Of a DNA stretch of 64,000 bases, positions 1 to 12,900 are shown piece after piece. Under the pieces are notes generated by a model that saw only the letters and a list, made by a program, of their open reading frames with translations, was not told where the DNA came from and ran no database searches. How positions within the stretch are numbered: position 1 is the stretch's first letter; the number at the start of each line of letters is the position of its first letter. The translations under genes were made by a program, and so were the position numbers. The DNA is from Parus major (Eukaryota > Chordata > Aves > Passeriformes > Paridae): assembly GCF_001522545.3 (NCBI RefSeq), contig NC_031770.1, positions 108,069,664 to 108,133,663 of the forward strand, written 5' to 3'.

Positions 1-909
1 ATCAGCTGTGCAGAAAACCCAGGTTACCAGGTTTCTAAACCTGTTCTAGTTTTGTGTAAAAACCCCAGTTTCCTGCACCTACTGAAAACTGATGTACTTA
101 GTCCTTTACAAAGAGATTGTTTTGCTCTTTACAGCACAGTTTGAGGCATTCGAGGCTTTTGTAGGTATTGTCACAATGGATGTGAGGGCAGACCACTGCT
201 TCCCACTCCTTTGGCCACCTCTTATCAATTCTTGTGTCATTCCTTGCTCAATCAAATCTTTATCACTTTCACAGCTGAATGGCCTGGTCTGCTCAATAGG
301 TTTTTCAGTTCCTTTATTAATAGAGTTGGTGTTTCCTATCAATTAATTTTCTTTCTCCCAAATGAAATAAGAACGTTCCTAAAACAGTTCTTCATGTGAG
401 TCTGGTTTGTACTAATGCTAAGTCAAGTAGGGGTAGAATTTCTTTCAAAAAATACTTAGGTAAGCTGTTTAAAATTAATATTTGTTATTCTAAAAAATTG
501 GGAGAGGGATCAGCCGGCCTTCCACAGTTGCAGATAAAGTGCTATGGCAAGAATTTGGCATTTTTACATTGCCTGAGAGAATTATATGTTCATTTTCTGT
601 GCAAAGAGAAGAAAAAAAAAAAGGCAGCAGGACTTTTTAAAAGCAATCATTTTAAATATAAACAAAAAAGCTTTTTCTTGAGATTTGTCAAAAGTCTTTC
701 AGGCTTTTCATAAAATTGTTATTCACTTCTTGGCAAACAAGACTCGAGTGAGTGACACCTTTGAGAGTCCCAGCTTGTGTTTTAGTGCACAGCTTGTATT
801 TTGCTATGGACAACCATACAAAATATTCTCTGAATTTATTTAAAACAAACCCCAGTGAATAAAGTTTTTAACACTGAAAAGGCCATCCTAATTTATTAAT
901 TTATTTTAG
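1..909 (+). other. SUPT3H intron (3' part), no features
   Basis: The 909 bp before the first exon here show no sequence matching the expected upstream exon (helix 1 of the N-terminal histone fold). Open frames at 92-399 and 396-713 lack similarity to anything I know and overlap frames on the other strand. The A-rich run near 610-621 is unremarkable. Confidence 0.75.
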
Positions 910-996
910 TTGCAGCAAGCAGCTGAAGTTTCTCAGATGAGAGGAGCTCGAGTCATCTCTGCTGAAGATCTCCTGTTCTTAATGCGCAAAGATAAG
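910..996 (+). CDS. SUPT3H: SUPT3H exon a: N-terminal histone fold, helix 2 end to helix 3
   Basis: 87 nt, phase 0 in and out, encoding 29 residues from LQQAAEVSQ to LMRKDK. It holds the loop and start of the last helix of the N-terminal histone fold ([17 protein letters not shown]), the TAF13-like half that pairs inside Spt3 with the C-terminal fold. The acceptor is tttattttag before TTG, with a weak, A/T-rich polypyrimidine tract; the donor is AAG|gtacag. The next exon begins with two Lys codons, restoring the conserved lysine run KDKKKLRR. It is not the first coding exon: no methionine or N-terminal fold helix 1 is visible in the 909 bp before it. Confidence 0.96.
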
Positions 997-3900
997 GTAC
1001 AGTGATTAGACAGAAATTTCTTATTTTATGTAGTCAGCTGCTCATTGTGTTTTCAAGTGCTTTCTTAACCTATGTAAAGGAATCCATCATCATGAATAGC
1101 TTTATTTAAAAGTACAGCTGCTCTGCAATTGTATTTGATCAAGCATGTTGTAATCATTCTGTAATATCTAAAATAATAATTGTCTTTTTTTGAATTGTAG
1201 CTTCAGTTATCAATTCTTTTTTTTTCACAAAGCTATAGGGTAGATAATGTACCTTAGAGCTCAGAACAATTTCTTAATAAGATATAAATATTGATCCCTA
1301 TGCTTTATGTCCCTTTAATTAAAAATCAATCATTCTAAGTTCCCCCAGTTATGAAGGGTGTCAGTGTCACAGTTGACAATGTGACCATTATAGTTTTGTC
1401 ATTTAGACTGTCTATAAATCCTCTTCATTTTATTTTATAATATTTTTCCTGGTTTTTATCCCACTAAAATCTCCAAATTTAGGTATGGCCTTGCTTTCTC
1501 TGGATAGTAAGTAGAGCAGGTCAACAAAGGGGGGAAAAATAATTTTCCCTCCTCAAATTTAATAACTATTAAAAAAAATTCAACTTTTTAAAATTATATT
1601 ATTTATTCTTCCTTTATGTCCTTTTCTTCCTTAGTTTCCCTCTTTCTCTCACTCTTTTCTCTCCTTTGTTTTCCTTTCCTCATTTGACAGGTGAAACCTA
1701 ACGGCCAAAATCATTTCAAAATTCAATAAAACATGAAAATAAATTGCAGTTTCTTTATCTGATAAAAGCTATAAGGCTGTACTTAAAACAGCAACTGATA
1801 TGGAGTCAAAGTTCATTGAAATGTGCATTTCTAGCCTAGACTTTCCAAAGTAAGCAAACATTTTAGAATGCCATAAAGAAGCCCAATATATGAATTTCTC
1901 CTTTCTGAAAGTCAAAACAAAGTACCAAGGAGCTCAAATAAATAATATTTAATATGGATTTTCTACTGTCCTGAGGTGTTTTCTATGTATTTTCTGCAGA
2001 ATTTAAAATGACAAATATTTAAAGTTATATTTACTAAGTAATGTGCTACACATTTGCATGTTTCTGTGTTACAAACATACAAATTAAATAACTATGTAAT
2101 AGTCATTATATAAATGTATTTTTTTCTCATAGAAGAAGCTTCGAAGGCTACTTAAATACATGTTTTTTCGAGACTACAAATCTAAAATTGTCAAAGGAAT
2201 AGAAGAAGATGACCTCCTCGAAGGTAGAAAAAAGAAATTACTTAGTTTGGGAGGGGCTTGATGTTTTGTAAAAGTGCTAACAGCTCAATGCAAAGTATTA
2301 ATGTCTTGCTTGATAGTTAGAGACACAAAAATAGTCTCTAGAGGAATTTTGCTGAAAATCTCTGCTTTTCAGTTTGAAATGTGTTTGCATCTACCATGTG
2401 CATGAGCAGTAAGACTTCATGTGAGAGCTTTGTTGAAGTAAGAAACTGGTGCTGATTAAAGAGCTAATTGATTTCAGCATCTGTATTTTAAATGCACCAC
2501 CTGCAATTGAATGGGCACTTGCTAAATTGTTATCAAAACGTTTTGACATGCTTTTTTTTAAAAAACTCTTATAATCTGAAGTCACTGAACACTAATATAT
2601 GACGTGTATTTTATAAGTGTGGTTTAACATTTTATAATTTAAATCTTTAGTTTAAATAATGGGAAACACTTTTGTTTCTGCATTCCATGAGGAAGTCACA
2701 AATTTTATAACCAATGCATGTAAAGGAAAAACTCTTTGAATTACAAATACATTAATTTATGCCATATAGTTTCCTGGTTTAACGTTTTGTTGATTTATAT
2801 TGACATTAGAACTAACATATCCATTGTAAAAAGTTAAGTTAAAACTTATCATGGCAAATCTAAACCTTACCATACTGTTAAAACATCTAGCAATGTCCTT
2901 ACACAACTTTCTGTATTAAACTTACTTCCTTTCTCAGAGTCTTTTATTATTTTTCCCATACAATGAATTCCTTGTGTTTGGTTCCTCTGAGCTTCCACAT
3001 TGATGCTAGGTGAGCATTGTACTTCTTGCTCTGACTTCATCAAGCTGTGGATACGTTTTTGTCAGCTCATTTGAGATTAAATTTGCCTGTTGCATTTTAT
3101 TTTTATGTTTCGTGTATGGAAGCAATCTGGAAGTACAGCTTCTTACCTAGCAGCTTTGGGGTTTTAATACTTTAGCTTGTGTCACTACTTAAAGCAAATA
3201 ATAAAATACTTTTATTTTATAAAATAATAAAAAATTCCTCTAAGCCTTTTAGATGTTCATGAAATGCTTCCTAAGGGCAATTTATACTGGAATTAAAGAA
3301 TGCCTTTTCTAGTGGGCTTTGATAATTAAAGCCATTAATTTTCTTTTGTGAATTCAATGGTTTTATAGCTGCTTTGCTGTTTAGAGCAACAGAGATCATT
3401 TTGCCAGCATTCTCCAGGTTTAACTGCAGAGCAGTGGTCCATCACCTATGGAGCTTAATGGTTATGTTAGTGTTTGCTTGAGGTTGTAGGAAATGAAGAT
3501 GTTCTGTATGTGTTCAGGGAAGAATTTTTCCTCAATATATTCTGCTCTGTGACTCAAGTTCTTTCTGCCAAAGACTTTCCTCTGCGGCTGTGGATTATTT
3601 TTGTGAGAAGAAATGATAAATGGGCAGCAGATTAGTTTTCTCTAGATTATGAAAAACTACTTGGTTATATTAAAAAATACTTAAGATGATGTTCTGCTGT
3701 TACAGGAGCAGAGCAGTGACATCACCTTGTTCAGGTAGCATAGCTTGTGTGAGTGGCACAATATGAACAAGCCATTTCTGCTTAGAGCTGGTTCTAAAAT
3801 GTGTCACTCTGAGGGACATCAGGTGATATTTGGAGAAGCCAAATAGGTTGTTTGTTCTGTTTTGCTTGTCTTTGTGAAGACAAATTCAACAGCAATAACA

Positions 3901-6900
3901 CCAACAAGAGGCAGAAGCTGGCCCAAGACTTTCTCAACTCCATTGACCAGACTGGAGAGCTCTTGGCCATGTTTGAGGATGATGAGATCGATGATGTCAA
4001 GCAGGAACGGATGGAGGTAATTCTTTCCTTTTATTGATACCCAGCAGAAAAATTATGAAGCATTTAATGCACCATGCTAGTCTGATGCTTTTTTCATGCT
4101 GCATGTTAAATCATTGTTACGTGTTTTTTCTTTTTCCCAGATGGTCTAAAGAAATCCTATTTTCCTATTCCTTAAAAAATGTTTCTTGATATCTAAGCAC
4201 ACATGTTGAGAAGGAAGATTACAGAAGGGTAGTTATGGATCTTTCTGTCTGCTGTGTATTTCTACTTTCTTCCAGTAGAAAGCAAATTTTATTTATAAAT
4301 ATCCCATGCAGATTTTTTGCAATAATTATTTATCTTCTTAGCAATTTGTTTCAATAGCATTTGAGGACTCTTCATATAACACAGCTTACAGATGAAATTA
4401 AAATATTCTCTGTTAGCATGCTTGAGTATAAACTCTTCTCTCCATCCTTTCCAGATCTATTTTCTGTTCTATGTAGTTAAGAAAAATTTTCTCTACATTA
4501 AAAAATGCATTGCTACATGACTCCCATAAAGCTAAGCAGGATTGAGAAGTAGTGTAGCTGTGTTAGCATGGGAGTCTGTGTTTTTGACTAATTTTCTGTG
4601 GGTGGGCAGGACTACCCTGTTATTTTGGTAATCTGGTCCACAGTGAATGCAGAGAGTCCTTCACCCTTTGTCGTGCTCAGTTGCTCAAGTCTTCCTCATG
4701 TTTTGTGTAGACAACTGGATGTCAAGCACAAAAATGTGCTAGGAGCACACTCATAATTCCAGAGAAGTATTTGAGCCAATTTCCATCCATTTTCAGACAT
4801 CAACAGAGTGGACAGGGCTGTTGGAAATTCAATATTTGTAGAGTGATTTCTATACCCTTTCAGTGCTGGAAGCTGGGGGCTTTGGTTTGAGTTCCCTTTC
4901 AATGCTGAGGTGGCTCATGTGTTTGGTAATTTTTTTGTGGTTTATATTTGGCTATTAGGGCTTCATTTCACTTTCAGGATTTCATGGAAAATTCTAAGAA
5001 ATAATGAAATTTTTATCCTGTGCAAGTTGTAATTCTGCTTTCTTTCTTCTTAATGGAGCCTCTTTTCAGAACTGCAGCATTCCCAATCTTTCTGCTCCTT
5101 TCTGTTTTCAATGGGAAGAAATCAAAATCTAATGAAGAACCACTTCTCTCTAAGAATTTGGTTAGGAGCAAGTCCCATTTCCACCCAGCTGAGAATTTGT
5201 GTCATTGAACAGTTGTACCCAACCACTATTTGTATTTTGGAAACTGGTGGTTTCTTTTCTTTAACCTCTTATTTATTTATGCAAAATGTTATGTTTTTTA
5301 TAAAGGCAGGCAAATCCTTTGAGCTTGTAAACACAGAAATAGATAACAGCATACTTCTGAATGAATGGGTTGAATTTTGAATGTGCTTGAATTTGCACTC
5401 TCTTCTTTTCTTCCAATATAGTAATTTTCTGATCTAAAGAGCTATGCAAGTTGATAAAAGTATGAAGTTCTCTGTTGTAGACAATGGCAAATCTGAATCT
5501 GTGTTTGTCTGTCAAGGAATGTGTGTCTGTGATCAAATATTTGCCTTTCATCTGACTATATGTTTTGGATTTTATTACTAGACTGTAAATCATGAACTGT
5601 AGTATTTGTGTATATTATATATAAAAAGTATTTCTTCTCTCTATTGCTTGACTTCATTACATCTTGTGAACTCTTGATCTGTTTCCATGTTAAAAGAAAA
5701 GAAAGAGAAAATCAAGATCTTATTTTAGAATACAGTCATGAATTATATACAGGTATGAAGCCAGCACTATCTATTTGCTTTCTTATTAGTCTCTAAAACT
5801 AATGACAAAACATGAAAGTCTGTTTGAAACATGCTACTTAAAATGTTTAACGTATTTTGGGCTTTGTTTTGTTTGGAATTTTGTTGTCACTTTGAGGTGG
5901 GTGGAAAGGAATCAAAGATAGTAGGAAATGTGATCCATTCCTAAAGGAAGAGTTGTTAGTAGATGGGCTAATCTTCTGTATCACATTTTCTTTCTTCAGT
6001 AGATTGTTTAATCCACACTAAATTCTGGGGGAAATCCAATAGTCAATTTAACAGGGTTTTTTAAGGAATTAGTGTATTTAAATCATGAACTGCAGTCTAA
6101 GGGTGGTGTTCCTTTTAGGTATGAATTACCTCAGAAATGTGTGGTTACCTTGGTTTGGACTACCATAAATGACTTCAGTTCCACTTTGCCTTGGGCCAAA
6201 ATCATGCTAAGCTGTCCAGAGCAGATGATAAACATATATTTCTGATGTTATTATGGGCTAAACAGGATATGATTGTTTAGCAGTATGTTTTCAGTTATGA
6301 TGCAAATATTGTTTATACTCATTCCTTTTAAAGCATTTCATAAAATTAGAGCTAAGCCTTCATGTTATTGCCTGCAGTGCTGTGAGGTCCATTCCATATC
6401 TGCAGCATGGAGGAGTCAGGAAAGCTCTGAGACACTTTGGGACATTACCAAAGGAGACCAAACAATTCTACATTTCTTTGACTGAAATACAACCGCCAGC
6501 ACTGTCATATTTAAAGCAAAGGACACTCATCTAGGATTGTCCATAGAATTTCTGATATATCCCATGGTATTAATTTGAAGCAAAGGGACTATCTCAGAAT
6601 CAGTAATACCAGCAATTTGCAAAGGGACATTAATCCAAGGTGGAATGCTCTTAAAATATAGGGCAGAAATTAAGAACAAATTTCACACTACTTTGTCATA
6701 ACACGTGGTTATTATATCAATACATTGTGATGAAATGACTTTTTATAAAACTGCAATAATAACATTAAGTAGAGGCAAACCAGACAACTGTATTGGCAAA
6801 GTCAAAACAAAATAAAACCTGGAATAACACCTCTGCTTCACTTTATAACAGTTACTATCCTGCTCTCCTGAGACAGCAGTAAAGCACCAGTGAAACTCTG

Positions 6901-9900
6901 CTCCTCAAAGACCATTTACAGATGGAAAAAGTGATTCTCATTCCTGGATGTAACTGGACTGTGCATGGGAAGGAGAGATGGATCATAGAACTGGTCTTCA
7001 TAATGTGTGTCAGTCTCTTGAGAATGACATCTGTAATGGCAATCTACCCACACTTCTTTTTTATTGCACAGGTTGGGCTTTGGAATAGCCAGAGCTGGTG
7101 TTCCTCGGGTGTTTGACTTCCTTTGCCTGCTGTATTACAGAATCCACCGTAACTGACACTTTAAAAGAAGATTATAATTTGGCTTTCCTCTGTCTCTTAA
7201 AAATCATTTAGAGAGGAGAGGTGGTATTCCTGTGGGATGTGGCTGAATTGGTGGGGCAAAGAGGCCCCAGTTCATTTAAAATCTTGGAATTTTTCCTTAT
7301 TTTGCAGTTTGAGTAGACTTGGAGCTTTGGGTCTTTGTGACCTTATGTTGTTCCTCTGAACCTCTCAGGTTCCTGACCATAGTTAAACCAGCTGCAGGTT
7401 TGGCTCTGATTTTGTCAATGGTAGCTTCAGTTCTGCTGCTTTTTTTCTGTGAGAACCACTATCACATTCTCCATGTTTTGTCATTAAATAAAGTGTAGCT
7501 ATTTAAAGACTTCAGTCAGTGTTACTGCAAAGCTGACATCTCTCTCATTCTGTAAATACCCATTTTTTTATCATTTGTTTTAAAGCTTTAATGCTCCCTC
7601 CCCCCCAAGATAAGATCTTCCCATCAGAAATCTGGACTGACACACAAAAGAATTCAGAGCATCACACTGTGAGTGCTCTGTCTCACTTCTGTTCCCATAG
7701 GATTAGGAGAAATACCTAATGTGTCATTCATTCATTCATGTGTCACACTACCATTCATGTGTCACCCTGACTGCCAGTTTAGGGATATATTTCCAACAGT
7801 CACATGTTATATGGCAATAATTCAGTTGCAGTAGCTACCATAATGCTTTCATAGCAAGTTTGAATAAACAGTGGAGGGAAAATAACTTCCCTACAAGAAC
7901 AGACTACCTTAGAGCCGTCTTGAAGCCAGCAAAATGGTAAAAAACTAAATTAAATGCGTACTTTCTGATTCTTTTGCAGCAGGGATGAAACTAGATTATC
8001 TTTAAGGTTCCTTCCAACACTGTGCTTCCAAACTATGCTGTGATTTTATGATTCTGTGATTTAGGGTATATTGTCCTGTGATGCCTTAGTGGGAAATCTC
8101 TAAAGCTCACAGTAATGCAATGGGCCCTCTGCAAAAGATGGTAGATCACACTAAAGTGTGAGTAAAATACATAGTTTTTTACATTTTTTTTAAAATACTC
8201 CTGTTTAATTTTGTCTTTGTTGAGACACAATTAATTTGTATTTGCAGAAGACTCCTGAACACACCAAACCACATCTTGAGGTACATGGAACTGTGCTCTG
8301 GGAGTTCACTCTGTTTCAGTCTTAGAAATATGGTGGACTTGGAATATATTATTAAACTAGTCAGTGATCAAGAAGATTCCTTCCTGTTAGAGTATCATCA
8401 GCAGCTTTTGAGTGATCGTGCTTTGACCTGAGCCAGGTCACATTGTCCCAAACAATGTCCAACTCTGAGGCCTTCAAGTCAGGAAAACAAGAACCTGTTG
8501 GAGCAGGTCCAGAGGACACCATGAGGATGCTCAGAGGGCTGGAGCACCTTTCCTATGGAGCCAGGCTGGGAGCCTGGAGAAGGCTCTGGGGAGACCTTGG
8601 AGCCCCTTCCAGAGCCTAAAGGGGCTTCAGGAGAGCTGGAGAGGGACTTTGGGAGTTCCAGGACAAGGGGGAATGGCTTTAAACTAAAGGAGGGTTGATA
8701 TAGATTAGACATCAGAAGCTTTTTACAATGAGGGTGGTGAGGCACTGGCACAGGTTGCCCAGAACCATTCAGTGTGAGGTTGGACGGGGTTCTCAGCTTC
8801 TGATCTGGTGGAAAACACTCCTGTTCACTGCAGGGCAGAGGGACTAAGTGGCCTTTAAAGGTCCCTTCCAACACAAAATATTCTATGTCTGTAAACTCCT
8901 GGGAGGCAGCAGAGGCCAGGAGCTCTCCAAATTACACAGTTTGGATGTGGCCACTCTCTTAGGAGAGCATTAGCATGGACAGAGGTTGCTCTGTGGTGAT
9001 TGCCCTTGGACACAGGGCATGGACTTGGGGTCGTTTAATTGGGAGAGTGTATCAGTAACAAACTGAAATTTGCTTTAAAGCCCATATGGAAAGTAGAGAC
9101 AACACACACTTAATAGAAACAGCATGCTGGAAGACAAACTAAGAAGTTTTCTTTTACTAAGCATCGATTCTCAGTGCATGTCTCTTTTGCTCTCTAATTT
9201 TTATAATATACTTATTTTTCTTCTCAAATAATTATTTTTGACTTCTTTGCTGATATCAGATTCTTGTTGACAGAATTTATATTTTGGGACAGAATCTTTG
9301 GATTTAGTTGAGTGCTGGCTTCTGTTATCTCACAATTTTATACCCAAATCTAATAAATTAATAGTTTTTAGAATCACAGTTTATTAACCTTAAATCATCT
9401 TTGATTTTAACAGCTTCACTTTAGGAAAGAGAGCATCCTGTGGTAAGATTTGATAGTGTAATCCCTGTGGGGTTTTTGTGCTGTTCTTTACCAAACATTG
9501 TCAAATATGGGCAAAGGGATGCCAGTGGCAGACAGAAGGACAAGCCATACCATTAAATCCCTTAAATCTTACATTATTTGTGGACTAAATAATTGCAGCC
9601 CTAAATGCAAACCAGTATCATCCTCACTTGTGGGTCCTGGCCAAGTAAGAGTACAAAAGGATTTATAGTGGCTAAGTAACATACTCAAAGAGAAGTGGGA
9701 AAGTTCCTGCCCAAAGACATGAGAGTCTTGGTACAGTGGTGAAAACGAGACCAGGATCTCATTTTCCCACTCCCTTAAGCTGTTTTGAGAGCTCATCACT
9801 TCCATAAGTTCATTAGAATTTCACTTAGTGGTACCTGCCTAAAAGTTTAAATACCCCAGAAACTTAGGCTGTCTTCTGTACTCAGAAATGAGAGGGAAAC

Positions 9901-12900
9901 AATCCAGGGAAAGTTAATTCCTTTGATCAGAGGGAAAAAAATATTTTTCTATTTTTTTTTTCTTTTTTTTTTATTCCTAGAAACATCTAAGTTACATTTA
10001 AGTGTAGTTTATCAGATGTTAAGAAAAGTACTTCCAGTGCCTCTGGGATGATTCTCTTTGGAGACTGAAGATCTGTGTGTGTTGTGGGACCTTGATGATA
10101 CAAAAAAAACCCCTGTAATGATGATATAAAATAGACTTTAGGGTCACAGTAGCTCCGTACATACAGTCTACTGCTTTTGATTTACACAAATGCCAAGATT
10201 AAAAAGAACTTAGATGAAACATCAGTCAACAAAAAACCCTTTATTCTCTAGGAAATGGGTTGTTGTTTTTTTTTCAATACTGCAAACTGGAAGTTAGGAA
10301 TGCAAATATAGAAGGAATTAATTCCACTGCATCAGTCCACCCAGTATTTCCAGATGAGTGCAAAGCACAACTGGTAGCAGCTCAACTCTAAATTTGCTGT
10401 CTTGGCATCAAAGTATCTGTAAGCATTATTTGGTATAAAAATCAGCCTGGTGGTATTAATGGTTTCTCTGATTACAAGTTGCTTGGGAATGTTTGGGATA
10501 GTGGGAAAGCACTGTTTCTTTTGGGCAGTGGTTGAATTGGTTAAAAGTAAACAGAAAATAAACAGAAACAGGTTTTCATTATTATCTATATGGCTGTAAA
10601 TGTTGTGTCATTCTCTTTGGAATGGGAAAAAGCCCTTGAGTGGAAAAGATTTCTTGTTACAGCCAGTATTAAAAGACATTTTACACTGCTAAATCTAACA
10701 TTATTGTCTTTTTCTCACATTGGGGTTGCTTGCTATGGTTACAGAGTGGCCTATTTGTTTGTGTCTTCAATTGTGGGGGTTTTGAGCATTTTGGTGAATG
10801 TTGCTCATGCTGCAAATCTAGGCAGCTTTGCTGGAAGGGCAAGGTGCTATTTGCTTTTCTGTCCTTTAGTTCTTTGAGTATTTTTTTGCCACTGTTTGCT
10901 TTCTCTGAGGAAGAGAAAGATTCAGGGCTGTTGTGTTTTTGACGCCCAAATGACTGTGTCTCAAATTTTGGAAGGAAACTTTAAATATATATTATTTATA
11001 TCTGTGATTAAATGTAGACACACATGCTTATAAACAGTATTTCTATGGAGCATTTGATTAGAAGCCAAATACAAGACTAACCAAACATTCTTCTTCTGAG
11101 TGTATTTTAACATGTGTTTAACATGTTTGTTGCTTAGCTCTACTAATCACCCTGTGTAGGTACTCACAACCAAGTTATTTTTTCTGTAAACTTTGGAGAA
11201 TTGGGAACAAGGATTGATGCTGAAGTCTGACAAAGGTGCCATTGGTAGAAAGTTGTTGAAACTCTTGGCATAATTTAAAGTAATCAAATTTTTGCTAATA
11301 GTGTTTTTTACTTTTGAGGTTGTTTAGAGGTGCAATATTGCAAATCTTGTCTACAAGACAGGATGTAACTCTGATACTTTGGGGTGGAAGTTATTTTTTT
11401 CAGATATTTGAAACCTTTATGTTGCAAATTGTTAACTCTTAAGCGCCACTAAGCCTAATATTGAAGTACGTTGTGGATGAAGATAAAATGACAACCATTT
11501 ATTTCTTAGGATAAGATGTTAACCAGGTCTACACTGAGAACAGTTCTGTCCTCTCAAGTTTCTCAGAAAGAATTCATCACTAGCATAAAACCATTTTTGA
11601 GAGTGTTTTGCACAGGATTATCAAAATTAAAAAATCCATGGAGTTGTAACACAAGTTAAAATTATGTAAGAATTTCAAACACAGTATTACTCTCTAAGAT
11701 TCCTACTTATTGCAAGGGAGAAATTTTCTGACACTGTTGTGAAGAGTGAGACTGAAATCTCAGCACAGAGAATCTGCATTTTTGGCAGAAGTCTTCACAA
11801 CCACTTGCTTCTCTCACTCTCACCTGGAAAACTCCATAGCAGGAGCACCTTGGGTTGTCAGCCACTGTGTGACCAAATTTCAGGCCACCCCTGAATTTCT
11901 CTCCTTCCATTTAAAGTTTCAAATCACAAAAATCTTTCTGTGGAAGAAAATAATACCTTCTAGCAAATTATGACAATAGAGAAAGGCTCTCTATGACATG
12001 GAGGGGAGTTGAGGGTGCTCTTCTGTTTCAGCTGCTGCAGAAAAGAAGGGTCTGAGGAGTAACAGGCAAGGTCTTGGGTTTAACAGAGAGGGGAGAGAAG
12101 TCACAAGCTGTATATTGAGGAGAGGATTTTTTTCTACTTCTTTCATAGGAGGCTGATGCAAGACCCTTGGCCTAAGGCTGTGTCAGGCTCATTTCTCTGA
12201 AGGTTCATTTATCTATTTCTAGACATCACAGGTAGAGCAGAGAAGCTCTTTCCCTCTCCTTACCCTGTATATCCACTAAGGGATTAGCACTGTCTTTCCC
12301 AGTATTAAAATCCTGCCAGGAACTAAAACCTGGTTTGAATCAGGCCCATGGATTTGCCCTGCAAATACCTGCTACAAAATGACTGAGAATCCTTTTTTTT
12401 CTAACTGGAATTTTCCCTCTGACAGCAGACTGAGCAAGCTGTGTGTCATCAGAGCCCCTCCAGCCAGTCTGCTGCTCACAGACAACATAGAGGAGCATTG
12501 GAAGTAGTTTTCAGGCTGCACTCCAGCTAAATATAGCCAAAATGAGCTCAGATCTATTGAATTGCACCACTTAAAGGGGGGAGGAAATCTACAGAGGGTT
12601 ATTGAACACGAAGATGTTGCATTTGGTTAAAGTGCTTGAGCCACAGGTCACTGGGTGCTGTGTGACTGTTGAGGAAAATAATTATAAGCTCATCTTGTAG
12701 TTATACTGATCATGCCTTGCTACTACTGGAACCTGGGTAAAACAGAGATTTGTTCTCTTTCTCCTTTTGTATATTTAATTCTTCTTTTTCTGCTTTTATT
12801 TTTGGTTTGGCTTTTTTTTTGTGTTTGTTTTGTTTTTCCATCTGACCACTGGATTAGCCAAGACTATTGCAATTTTTCTCCTCAGAAATAAAGAGGTTTC

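Noticed and set aside
92..713. Open frames before the first SUPT3H exon
   Set aside because: They do not encode the expected upstream exon, and overlap a frame on the other strand.
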